From: Dehalococcoidales bacterium
GTDB taxonomy: Bacteria > Chloroflexota > Dehalococcoidia > Dehalococcoidales > UBA2162
Assembly: GCA_016844285.1 (NCBI GenBank)
Contig: JAENIS010000042.1
Span: 1 to 16,318, forward strand
Length of the DNA: 16,318 nucleotides
Reading direction: 5' to 3'
The notes under the pieces were generated by a model. That model ran no database searches. It saw only the letters and a program-made list of their open reading frames with translations, and was not told where the DNA came from. Below are positions 1 through 6,623 of this stretch, piece by piece (the first letter of the stretch is position 1; every line of letters begins with the position of its first letter). The position numbers and the translations under genes were made by a program.

Positions 1-77
1 GTCGGCTTACGCCCCCATACCTCCAATTCGTTCTGTTCCTGTTCAGTAAGAATTACCGGTGTTGCTTTTCCAGCCAT
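1..77 (-). CDS. IS630-type transposase, N-terminal fragment (cut by window edge)
   Basis: Reading the minus strand from an ATG at 77 gives 25 codons, starting MAGKATPVILTEQEQNELEV and continuing W-G-R-K-P into the window edge. This resembles the opening of IS630-family transposases, where a short basic start is followed by 'hxLTexexxxLexxxR' and then a helix-turn-helix that binds the element's ends. Only this start is visible, so the DDE catalytic domain cannot be checked and the gene may be intact or broken outside the window. No convincing terminal inverted repeat or TA target duplication was found in 78-190. Recognition comes from memory of the family only and is moderately sure. Confidence 0.5.
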   Translation of the reverse strand, partial: MAGKATPVILTEQEQNELEVWGRKP

Positions 78-192
78 GCTCTGAGTATAGATGAGTACGA
101 TAGTACGCTGATTTATGCAACTGAGTAGTAGCAAGCGGTGCCTTATCCTTCTTAATCGTTACCGGTTACTTTGCTTCTACGCTGCCCGTGCT

Positions 193-227
193 TAAAAAGA
201 GAGGCTGGGGATACCCCCAGCCTCTCT
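193..227 (-). terminator. Intrinsic terminator of the solute-binding protein gene
   Basis: A perfect 13-bp stem (198-210 with 215-227) encloses a 4-nt loop. On the minus strand the stem is followed directly by a run of T (positions 197-193), the classical rho-independent layout. It lies about 35 bp past the stop codon of the minus-strand lipoprotein gene at 261. Confidence 0.9.
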
Positions 228-260
228 ATATTATTTAAGAGTATCGGCCTTTTTATCTCA

Positions 261-1970
261 CTATTTCCGGTGCCGGAACAGGTGAGCTACCGCCGGTAGC
301 TGGTAAATGCCCTGGGGCATATCGTCAAGGTCTACATTAGGGCCGATAGCAGCTAGCGACGGGACACGGAGAACGCTTAACCGCACCCAGGTATCAGCGG
401 TTATTTTCATGACTTTCTCTACGAGTTCCTTTCTCTTCACCGGGTCAACCTCGCGCTGGCTGGCATCGATGAGCTGGTCTACCTCGGGAAAGGCTTTGCT
501 GAGATGACCGAAGAGGTCAGTGCTATAGTAGGGATTATAGAAAGATTGGAGCCCCGTATTGGCATAGCCATCACCACCGAAGCGGTAGATGGAAGCCGTT
601 CCAATCGCCGGCGAGGTGGGTGTCTTCACCGGGTTACGGAAGGTGTAAAAGCTAGCGGTATCAATGGGAATTATCTGGGCTTTGACCCCTACCTTTATCC
701 AGTAGCCCTGTATTATCTCCACCAGTGCCGGTAAGAAAGGACTGCCGGAGACCACCATACTATAGAACTTGATATTGAACCCATCCGCATAGCCGGCCTC
801 TTTGAGCAGCCGCTTTGCCTCCACGGGGTCATAGCGGTACATCTTGGCCGAGTAGTCCATCCAGTAAGGGATATCGAGGTCCCCGGAAAGCGGGCCAATA
901 CCATTATGCGTGGCCGGAAGAGCCTGGCCATGGAAGTAGGTCGCCCCGATTTCCTCACGATTAATTGCCAGCGAAAGCGCCTGCCTCACCCGGACATCGC
1001 CGATTGGGCCCGCCCCTGGCTCGTAGGAGCCAACGAAGTTGACCACAGGACCCTGGCTGCTCCCTCCTTTGACTATCCTGAAACCGGCTGCTTGCAGGCC
1101 AGCCGCCTCGTCCACGCCGATGTCAGTAGCATCTATTGCTCCCGTCTTTAACATTGCCACCCGCGTCGTCATCTCCGGTATCAGAATTTCAGATAGCTTT
1201 CTAAACGCGGGGGTCTTCCGCCAGTGATTGTCCACGGCGGCGTATTCAATCGTATCTCCGGGAACATGGCGGGCGAATTTAAAGGGGCCGCTCGCCACCG
1301 GCTGGCGCTGGAAGCCTTCCGCCCCAACCCGCTCATAATAGTCCTTCGGTATCACCTCGGCGGCATAGCTACCTCCCGCCTGAGCCAGAAAGTCATAGTA
1401 GAAGGGCTGCGGGCCCTTGGTGATAACACGAACGGTATAGTCATTGACCACTTCGAGACGTTCGGTAGACGCGGATATACAGGCATAGACCGATTCTTTG
1501 CTGGCGTACCGGTCGAGGCCAAATTTCACGTCTTTTGCGGTAAGGGCATCACCGTTATGGAATTTAATCCCTTTGCGGACGGAAAAAGTCCAGGATAGAC
1601 CATCGGCTGCCATCTCCCACTTTTCCAGAACCCCCGGCAGAAGCTCACCATTCTGTCCGGTGGCGATGAGGGTATCAAGATAGGGGCTTAGATACATTTT
1701 GCGGGGCCCGGTGGTGTTTAATACCGGGTCAAACTTCTCCCCGTACAGCGAGCTCAGGGCTAGCCTCAGCTCCCCGTAGGGCCCGGTTGGAGCCGGGGTG
1801 GGCTTGGGTGTTGGTGCTGGAGTCGGGGCAGGAGTGGGTGCTGGTGCTGGAGCTGGGCCCGGGGCAGGAGCAGGTACTGGTGCTGGTGTCGCCTGGGCGC
1901 AGCCAGATACCAACAAGGCAAGACTTAACCCCAGTGCGACTAACAAGTTGACTTGCTTGGCTACTCTCAT
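261..1970 (-). CDS. ABC transporter substrate-binding lipoprotein, family 5 (peptide/oligopeptide type)
   Basis: Extracellular, lipid-anchored binding protein that delivers oligopeptides, dipeptides or similar solutes to an ABC permease. The chosen ATG at 1970 (569 residues) has AGGAGG at 1977-1982, six bases upstream, and opens directly into a signal peptide with lipobox L-V-S-G-C (Cys24). A longer reading from 2030 would place 20 unneeded residues ahead of the signal. After Cys24 comes an Ala/Pro/Thr linker to about residue 62. The family 5 body follows, with the typical 'LEKWEMAADGLSWTFSVR', 'GIKFHNGDALTAKDVKFGLD' and 'VRQALSLAINREEI' segments, each characteristic of DppA/OppA proteins. 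Length is normal for the family. No permease or ATPase gene is adjacent, so this is an orphan binding protein whose substrate cannot be told from sequence. The family call is very sure. Confidence 0.93.
   Translation of the reverse strand: MRVAKQVNLLVALGLSLALLVSGCAQATPAPVPAPAPGPAPAPAPTPAPTPAPTPKPTPAPTGPYGELRLALSSLYGEKFDPVLNTTGPRKMYLSPYLDTLIATGQNGELLPGVLEKWEMAADGLSWTFSVRKGIKFHNGDALTAKDVKFGLDRYASKESVYACISASTERLEVVNDYTVRVITKGPQPFYYDFLAQAGGSYAAEVIPKDYYERVGAEGFQRQPVASGPFKFARHVPGDTIEYAAVDNHWRKTPAFRKLSEILIPEMTTRVAMLKTGAIDATDIGVDEAAGLQAAGFRIVKGGSSQGPVVNFVGSYEPGAGPIGDVRVRQALSLAINREEIGATYFHGQALPATHNGIGPLSGDLDIPYWMDYSAKMYRYDPVEAKRLLKEAGYADGFNIKFYSMVVSGSPFLPALVEIIQGYWIKVGVKAQIIPIDTASFYTFRNPVKTPTSPAIGTASIYRFGGDGYANTGLQSFYNPYYSTDLFGHLSKAFPEVDQLIDASQREVDPVKRKELVEKVMKITADTWVRLSVLRVPSLAAIGPNVDLDDMPQGIYQLPAVAHLFRHRK
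1785..1889 (-). repeat. Low-complexity Ala-Pro/Thr-Pro codon repeat (linker of the lipoprotein)
   Basis: Residues 28-62 of the lipoprotein are almost only Ala, Pro and Thr, encoded by tandem six-base units. This is a flexible tether between lipid anchor and binding domain, and a place where the length may vary between strains by slippage. The opposite strand reads as a Gly/Ala/Val run and is not a gene. Confidence 0.8.
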
Positions 1971-2053
1971 CTCTGTCCTCCTATAGTATAATTGATACAA
2001 ACCGTTCTCCCTTTGCCATAAGCCAGGCATAATGCCTCAGCTTAAAACGCAGC

Positions 2054-2098
2054 AGGGTACCAGCTCCTATCTGACTCTAAGAAAAGCGTTGGTACCCT
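2054..2098 (-). promoter_or_regulatory. Inverted repeat in the 5' leader of the lipoprotein gene
   Basis: AGGGTACCA (2054-2062) and TGGTACCCT (2090-2098) are perfect 9-bp inverted repeats separated by 27 bases. They lie 84-128 bp upstream of the lipoprotein start. They could form an RNA stem in the leader or be two half-sites for a regulator. AT-rich sequence around 2140-2155 could hold the promoter, but no clear -10/-35 pair was found. Confidence 0.35.
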
Positions 2099-2197
2099 TC
2101 ACAACTTCCATTCTGCTAGAAAACGGCCAGAGTTATCTCATATTTTATTATTAAAGTTTACCCTGTCAGCGTAACTTTGTCAAATTCACGGGTTAAA

Positions 2198-2510
2198 GAT
2201 TGTTTGCTAAGTTTATTAACCCTTCACCCTTTATCCCTCTCCCCTTCGTAAGGGAAGGGTCTTGTATCAAATGTCATTCTGAGGAGCGAAGCGACGAAGA
2301 ATCTGGGCGTGGGGTCGGCAGTGAGCCAATGGTTCCCACCACCCCAAGACCCTTCGCTACGCTCAGGGTGACATGGAGGAAATCACTTTTGATACAAAGC
2401 CCTTGGTAAGGGAAGGGGTTAGACCTGCCCGCCGAACACCTACTCGCCCAACAAGTTCTTTGGCAGGCGAGAGACTTTGGCAGGCGGGGAATTAGGTTAG
2501 TAAACAATCT
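2198..2510. mobile_element. Miniature inverted-repeat element, copy A, with target-site duplication
   Basis: The ends carry imperfect terminal inverted repeats: AGATTGTTTGCTAA at 2197-2210 against the complement of TTAGTAAACAATCT at 2497-2510, one mismatch in 14. A 10-bp direct repeat CGGGTTAAAG flanks the unit at 2189-2198 and 2512-2521, as expected for a target duplication. Nested inside is a 146-bp core (2257-2402) with its own inverted ends, based on GTATCAAA, and two internal palindromic blocks around 2275-2300 and 2350-2372. The core recurs inverted at 6434-6579. There is no transposase gene inside. The open frames through the core give 'SEERSDEESGRG'-type translations, a common false gene prediction from this sort of repeat. 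Confidence 0.7.
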
Positions 2511-2591
2511 CCGGGTTAAAGGTTGAATCAATTCGAAGGTCGTTTAATCAGATAAAATGGCTGACTCTCTTTAGGACTGGCTTTGAGCCGC

Positions 2592-3749
2592 TTAGACACG
2601 ATGTACCTTAACCAGGTTGGTGCTTCCTGCCATGGCTAATGGCAACCCAGCCGTAATCACGACGAGGTCACCCGTGCTGGCGATATTTGTTTCGAGGGTA
2701 ACCTCTCTGGCCAGCTCGAAAACCTCTTCCAGATTGGCCGGCTCCGGCTTTTTGACCGGGAGAACTCCCCAAACCAGGGACAGGCGTCGCACGATGTTGT
2801 CCGAGGTGGTTACTGCCAGAACGGGCTGACATGGCCGGTACTTGGCGACTCGCAGAGCCGTGGTGCCACCATTGGTAAGAGCGATAATGGCTCTGGCCTG
2901 CACCTGGGAGGCTATCTGGCAGGCAGCTCTGGCAGTGGCATCGTTGACTTCAGCCGGCATATCCGGCCATCTTTCATGTAATATCCGCTCGTAAGGGAAG
3001 GCAGTTTCCGCTTCCAGAGCTATTTTCGCCATCATGCCCACCGCTTCCGTCGGATAGCTACCGATAGCGGTTTCTTCAGAAAGCATCAAGGCATCGCTGC
3101 CGTCGAGAACGGCATTAGCCACATCCGTCGCCTCGGCGCGGGTGGGGGTAGGCGCCTGCACCATCGATTCCAGCATCTGGGTGGCGGTGATAACTGGCTT
3201 GCCTCGATAATTAGCTTCCCGTATGAGGTATTTTTGTGCCAGCGGTACCTTCTCGATACTTATCTCCTGGGCCAGGTCTCCCCGGGCAACCATGATACCA
3301 TCGCTGGCATCCAGTATGGCGCTGGCATCCGCAAGAGCCGCTGCCTGCTCTATCTTCACGATGACCGGGATATTGGCCCCCATTTCTCGCAGCAGTTCTT
3401 TAACCGTTGTTACCTGTTGGGCGGAGGAGATGAAAGAGAGGGCAATGAAGTCGACATTCTGGGAAAGGGCAAACTCCAGGTGCGGGCCGAAGACAGCCTT
3501 CATATCCCCCGTCTGGTGTTTTAGTCCGGGGAGGTCAAGCAGGATACCGGTGGGCATCTTGAGCTTTTGGCTTAGCGAGCGAACCCGGGTGATAAGTTGG
3601 CGGTGCTCCTCAAGGGTGCCATAGTTCAGGTTAAGACGGGTCACATTCATACCGGCCTTCAGAATCCGCTCAATAGCTTCCGGAGAATTGCTCGCTGGAC
3701 CCAGGGTACAGACTATTTTGACATGACGCCGGGCTTTATCCTGGTTCAC
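2592..3749 (-). CDS. pyk: Pyruvate kinase lacking the B (lid) domain
   Basis: Homologue of the glycolytic enzyme that makes pyruvate and ATP from phosphoenolpyruvate and ADP. It has 385 residues against about 470-580 in usual enzymes. The A domain begins 'HVKIVCTLGPAS' and includes catalytic Lys132 and metal ligands Glu134 ('KIE') and Asp158 ('ARGD'), plus Thr190 in 'ATQMLESM'. The C domain is complete to the usual V-x-V-x-R-V end. The B domain of about 95-100 residues is missing: 'HQTGD' at 78-82 runs almost straight into 'LEFALSQNVDFIALSF'. The reading frame is continuous, so this is not a frameshift. Other deviations are N-Y for S-H at 42-43, Gln79 for the motif Arg and Ala160 for Gly. The start is GTG at 3749 with GAGG upstream. 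It lies 7 bases after the LOG-family gene, so the two are probably cotranscribed. Activity is uncertain. Confidence 0.88.
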   Translation of the reverse strand: MNQDKARRHVKIVCTLGPASNSPEAIERILKAGMNVTRLNLNYGTLEEHRQLITRVRSLSQKLKMPTGILLDLPGLKHQTGDMKAVFGPHLEFALSQNVDFIALSFISSAQQVTTVKELLREMGANIPVIVKIEQAAALADASAILDASDGIMVARGDLAQEISIEKVPLAQKYLIREANYRGKPVITATQMLESMVQAPTPTRAEATDVANAVLDGSDALMLSEETAIGSYPTEAVGMMAKIALEAETAFPYERILHERWPDMPAEVNDATARAACQIASQVQARAIIALTNGGTTALRVAKYRPCQPVLAVTTSDNIVRRLSLVWGVLPVKKPEPANLEEVFELAREVTLETNIASTGDLVVITAGLPLAMAGSTNLVKVHRV

Positions 3750-3756
3750 GGTTTCC

Positions 3757-4440
3757 TCACTTGAGTAACGCCTTCCTGCCGATAATTTCCTGCCTCAGAT
3801 ACCATTTTTGCACCGCCTCAATCACCTCATCAACGCGGTCGCAAACTCTCAGCAAGTCGAAGTCCTCTTCGGATATCAACTTCCTGGACAATACAGTACT
3901 TCTCAGCCAATCGAGAAACCCTTTCCAGTACTGGCTGTCAAACAACACCACCGGTAAGGGTCTTATCTTGTGAGTCTGCATCAGGGTTAGTACCTCGGTT
4001 AGCTCATCGAGCGTGCCTAAACCACCGGGCATAATAAGAAAGGCAGTCGCATACTTTACCAGCATCACCTTGCGAATAAAGAAGTGATGAAAGGTTATCG
4101 ACTTTGTCGTATAAGGGTTACAAATCTGCTCCTCAGGAAGCTCAATATTCAGTCCGATTGACGCTACGCCGGCTTTAAGTGCCCCATGATTGGCGGCTTC
4201 CATCACTCCTGGCCCACCACCAGTGATGATGGAGAAACCCAACTGCCCCAGCCGGTAGGCTATTTCTTCGGTCCTGGCATAGACCTCATCTTCCGGACCA
4301 GCCCGGGCGGAACCGTATATGGCGACTGCCGGCTCGATACCTGAAAGCTTGTCAAAACCCTCGACCAGCTCGCCCATGATGCGGAACATGCGCCAGGATT
4401 CTTCCTTGGCCAAATCATTTATTTCATATCCGTAGGGCAT
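3757..4440 (-). CDS. LOG-family (TIGR00730) nucleotide 5'-monophosphate phosphoribohydrolase
   Basis: A 227-residue cytosolic Rossmann-fold protein of the LOG/YgdH type, a family that splits nucleoside 5'-monophosphates into base and ribose 5-phosphate and was long mislabelled lysine decarboxylase. The diagnostic sequence is 'PGGLGTLDELTEVLTL' (P-G-G-x-G-T-x-x-E), which carries the catalytic Arg/Glu pocket residues. An earlier 'ITGGGPGVMEAANHGA' segment binds phosphate. The N-terminal part (about 35 residues) precedes the core 'VAIYGSARAG'. The ATG at 4440 is preceded by GGGGAG. The gene is first in a probable operon with the shortened pyruvate kinase, whose GTG lies 7 bases past this stop. 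The true substrate cannot be told. In plants LOG makes cytokinins, but bacterial members more often act in nucleotide salvage. Confidence 0.88.
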   Translation of the reverse strand: MPYGYEINDLAKEESWRMFRIMGELVEGFDKLSGIEPAVAIYGSARAGPEDEVYARTEEIAYRLGQLGFSIITGGGPGVMEAANHGALKAGVASIGLNIELPEEQICNPYTTKSITFHHFFIRKVMLVKYATAFLIMPGGLGTLDELTEVLTLMQTHKIRPLPVVLFDSQYWKGFLDWLRSTVLSRKLISEEDFDLLRVCDRVDEVIEAVQKWYLRQEIIGRKALLK

Positions 4441-4545
4441 TTCACTCTCCCCGGTAAGAATCGCCGGCGCTTGTCTTCTTAAACTAGACTATTATCATAT
4501 CACCTGATGGGATAAATTACTATCAGGGGTAACTCACAATGCGCG

Positions 4546-4568
4546 TACCGTACTGCGCCTACCGTACT
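4546..4568 (+). promoter_or_regulatory. Tandem 9-bp direct repeats ahead of the small RNA promoter
   Basis: TACCGTACT occurs at 4546-4554 and again at 4560-4568, 14 bp apart from start to start, and the second copy abuts the -35 box. Each copy follows a GCGC-like block. The arrangement fits a regulator binding twice next to RNA polymerase. An inverted pair CCTGAT/ATCAGG at 4503-4508 and 4522-4527 lies farther upstream, between this unit and the divergent LOG-family gene. Confidence 0.35.
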
Positions 4569-4596
4569 TGACAAGTTGAAGAAGATGTGCTTTAAT
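4568..4596 (+). promoter_or_regulatory. Sigma-70 type promoter of the small RNA unit
   Basis: A perfect TTGACA (4568-4573) is followed by a 17-bp spacer and TTTAAT (4591-4596), so transcription is expected to begin near 4603. This is the best housekeeping-type promoter match in the window, and it faces away from the LOG-family gene. Confidence 0.75.
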
Positions 4597-4647
4597 CTAG
4601 TATAGAAGCAGCGTGTGGCCACCGGGGCTCGCTTCGGGAGGTGTATC

Positions 4648-4740
4648 ATGAAGCTTCAAGCATTACTGATGGTCAGACAGGTTGATAGTTTATGCCCTGT
4701 CGGAAGGCAGGGCGGGCAGAACCCGAGCCTGACTTGGTAA
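4648..4740 (+). CDS. Possible 30-residue small protein in the small RNA unit
   Basis: An ATG at 4648 follows GGGAGGTG (4636-4643) by four or five bases. This is nearly the full complement of the 16S rRNA tail and stronger than the ribosome site of most genes here. The frame runs 30 codons to TAA. The peptide starts MKLQALLMVRQVDSLCPVGR and has one Cys, no membrane segment and a basic, glycine-rich second half. It could be a true microprotein, a leader peptide whose translation changes the downstream fold, or a chance frame. No homologue is recalled. The downstream 4741-4863 holds the helices and terminator, and no gene follows that a leader peptide could control. Confidence 0.4.
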   Translation: MKLQALLMVRQVDSLCPVGRQGGQNPSLTW

Positions 4741-4826
4741 GATATTTGGAGGCCATTCTCAGGTGAAGAGAGGCCTGCTGCGGTAGTGAACACCGCCTGT
4801 GAGTTAGGCTCGTAGACTGAAATCAG

Positions 4827-4863
4827 AGTGGAGAGCACTTAACCGTGCTCTCCACTATTTTTT
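4827..4863 (+). terminator. Intrinsic terminator of the small RNA unit
   Basis: A perfect 12-bp stem (4827-4838 with 4845-4856) has a TTAACC loop, followed by A and six T. On the minus strand the same hairpin lacks a T-run, so it is directional for the plus strand, although it may also slow transcription leaving the amidase gene, which ends at 4886. Confidence 0.9.
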
Positions 4864-4885
4864 GCCCCTTTATTTTCAAGACTGC

Positions 4886-6286
4886 CTACTCCAGTATCGG
4901 TCTCCTGCCGGCCCACGGTGACACCTGCTCAAAAGCGGCCGCCGCTCGGAGGACGGTGACATCATCAAAGCGCCGGCCAACAATCTGCAGGCCAACCGGC
5001 AAACCATCCCCTGTCCAGCCACAAGGGACTGAAGCTGCCGGCTGCCCGGTCAGGTTAAACGGATAGGTGAAGGCGAGCCAGCCAATAGGAGAGACCTTCA
5101 TCCCGGCAATTTCTCTCACGCCCAGTTGACCAACCTGAAAGGGCGGTACAGCTACAGTGGGCGTCAGCAACAGGTCATACTTATCGAAAAAGGGGCGGAT
5201 TCCGTTCCAGTACTCAAATCGTTCCAGGCAGGCGCTGATGTACTCCGTGGCTGCTTTGTCCTTGTTCCGCTCGATAAAACGAGCCAGCCGGGTATCAATC
5301 TGTGCCATCTTGTTTCCCAGGACTGTTGCCAGCCCACAACCGATGATAGTGGTGAAGGGTATCTCCGGACTCTTAACCGAGGGGTTAGCCTCCTCTACGG
5401 TACCGCCTAAAGTCGCAAAGACGTTGACGGCAGCTTTGGTTATCTCCCGAACCACGGGGTCGACCACAGCATAGCCCAGATTTTCACTCCAGGCGATTTT
5501 TAATCCCTTGAGGTCACCCTTGAGATAGGACAGGTAGCTCAGCCCGGTCTCAGGTAGAGACAGACAATCCCGGTCATCCCTGCCGGCGATGACCTCCATG
5601 GCCAGAGCCGCATCCCGGACGGTACGGGTAATCGGCCCGGTATGGGACACTGTTTCCCAGCCCGGGAAGCCCGAGTATTGAGGCACCCGGCCAAAGGTTG
5701 GCTTAAAGCCGAAGACACCGCAGAAACTGCTGGGAATGCGTATCGAGCCACCCCCATCCGTACCGATACCCAGTGAGCACATACCCAGAGCCACTGAGGC
5801 GGCTGCCCCACCACTGGAACCTCCCGGGGTAAGCTCCAGATTCCACGGATTAAGCGTGGCACCAAAAAGCTGATTTTCCGTGACTGCTACCCAGCCAAAC
5901 TCAGGAGTATTTGTCTTGCCGATAATAATGGCTCCGGCGGCTTTTAACCGCTCCACCACGATGGCATCATCTTGCGGGATAAAGTTCTCATGTATTTTAG
6001 AGCCACCGGTGGTGCGAATGCCCTTGGTAAATATCAAGTCCTTAATGGATACCGGCACACCATGAAGAGGCCCAAGCTCACCCCTCTGCATCACCTTGGT
6101 CTCGGCTTCCCTGGCTTGTTTCCGGGCGCTTTCAGCAACCAGCGTACAATAGGCATTGACCGTGGGATTCAGCCGCTCGATGCGCCACAGGATAGCATCC
6201 ACTATCTCTACCGGAGAGAGCCGCTTCGTCTTGATTGCCGCCGCCATCTCCACCAGCGACAGGTAGCAAATTTCGAGATTGTCCAT
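4886..6286 (-). CDS. Amidase signature family hydrolase
   Basis: A 466-residue cytosolic amidase related to GatA and fatty-acid amide hydrolase, which hydrolyses C-N amide bonds with a Ser-cisSer-Lys triad. All three residues are present with the family's spacing: Lys82 in 'VSIKDL', cis-Ser157 in 'TPGGSSGGAAA' and nucleophile Ser181 in 'GTDGGGSIRIPSS'. The C-terminal 'NLTGQPAASVPCGWTGDGLP' and 'VGLQIVGRRFDD' are also typical. The ATG at 6286 is preceded by AGGAGG five bases upstream. No GatB or GatC gene is nearby and the gene stands alone, so a free-standing amidase is more likely than the tRNA amidotransferase subunit. The substrate cannot be told. The stop lies just past the terminator of the facing small RNA unit. 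Confidence 0.93.
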   Translation of the reverse strand: MDNLEICYLSLVEMAAAIKTKRLSPVEIVDAILWRIERLNPTVNAYCTLVAESARKQAREAETKVMQRGELGPLHGVPVSIKDLIFTKGIRTTGGSKIHENFIPQDDAIVVERLKAAGAIIIGKTNTPEFGWVAVTENQLFGATLNPWNLELTPGGSSGGAAASVALGMCSLGIGTDGGGSIRIPSSFCGVFGFKPTFGRVPQYSGFPGWETVSHTGPITRTVRDAALAMEVIAGRDDRDCLSLPETGLSYLSYLKGDLKGLKIAWSENLGYAVVDPVVREITKAAVNVFATLGGTVEEANPSVKSPEIPFTTIIGCGLATVLGNKMAQIDTRLARFIERNKDKAATEYISACLERFEYWNGIRPFFDKYDLLLTPTVAVPPFQVGQLGVREIAGMKVSPIGWLAFTYPFNLTGQPAASVPCGWTGDGLPVGLQIVGRRFDDVTVLRAAAAFEQVSPWAGRRPILE

Positions 6287-6387
6287 ACTATCCTCCTTAT
6301 CAATATTTACCGCATCTCTTAAGGTCGTTGGGAAACCTATCCTTATATTACTGGAAGGACACCCTTCCCTTTCTGGACCGAGTGTTT

Positions 6388-6408
6388 AAGAGGGGCGAAG
6401 CCCCTCTT
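6388..6408. repeat. Short GC-rich hairpin between amidase gene and repeat copy B
   Basis: AAGAGGGGC and its exact complement form a 9-bp stem around a GAA loop. Sequence to its right is T-rich (6405-6418). No plus-strand gene precedes it, so it is more likely part of the interspersed repeat cluster than a terminator in use. Confidence 0.45.
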
Positions 6409-6433
6409 TCTCTATTTTCCCCTCTCCTCCCAG

Positions 6434-6623
6434 GGGCTTTGTATCAAAAGTGATTTCCTCCCTGTCACCCTGAGCGTAGCGAAGGGTCTCGGGGTGGTGG
6501 GTACCATTGGCTCACTGCTGACCCCACGCCCAGATTCTTCGTCGCTTCGCTCCTCAGAATGACATTTGATATAAGACCCCTTCCAGGAGAGGGGGATTAA
6601 GGGGGTGAGGTCAACAAACAAGC
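6434..6623 (-). mobile_element. Miniature inverted-repeat element, copy B (inverted relative to copy A)
   Basis: The 146-bp core 6434-6579 is the reverse complement of 2257-2402 with five mismatches by eye, about 97% identity. Homology extends outward on the high side through a CCCTCACCC/TTAATCCC-type block to GCTTGTTTGTTGACC, read on the minus strand at about 6609-6623. This matches the left end of copy A loosely. The other end differs, so one copy is truncated or the core has moved separately. With copy A it brackets the pyruvate kinase, LOG, small RNA and amidase block with inverted repeats. Confidence 0.7.

Larger units (their letters stand above)
4603..4863 (+). ncRNA. Candidate structured RNA of about 260 nt, family not recognised
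   Basis: The unit has its own consensus promoter and ends at a strong terminator, and no plus-strand gene follows, so it is a stand-alone transcript and not the leader of something else. Several helices are visible. A 12-bp stem pairs 4724-4735 with 4801-4812 (two G-U pairs) and encloses two hairpins, 4750-4776 and 4780-4796. Upstream, GCCCTG at 4694-4699 pairs with 4708-4713 around a GGAAGG loop. The same segment can instead pair with GACAGG at 4676-4681, so two exclusive folds are possible. It does not show the conserved blocks of tmRNA, RNase P RNA, SRP RNA or the riboswitch classes I know. It also holds a short ORF with a good ribosome site (4648-4740), so it may be a small mRNA, a regulatory RNA or both. 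Confidence 0.55.

Noticed and set aside
1798..1986. Plus-strand Gly/Ala/Val-rich frame opposite the lipoprotein linker
   Set aside because: It is the complement of the Ala-Pro codon repeat with no start signal.
1971..2030. Extended N-terminus of the lipoprotein from an ATG at 2030
   Set aside because: It would put 20 residues ahead of a complete signal peptide, and the ribosome site AGGAGG belongs to the ATG at 1970.
2200..2531. Open frames on both strands through repeat copy A (translations of 'HSEERSDEESGRG' type)
   Set aside because: They come from the interspersed repeat, recur at 6412-6633, and have no ribosome site. This is a known type of false gene prediction.
4656..4838. Minus-strand 60-codon frame inside the small RNA unit
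   Set aside because: It lies antisense to a well-defined plus-strand unit, has no ribosome site, and its composition is not protein-like.
4603..4863. Assignment of the small RNA to SRP RNA because of its GGAAGG loop
   Set aside because: The adjacent conserved AGCAGC and the surrounding SRP pairing are absent.
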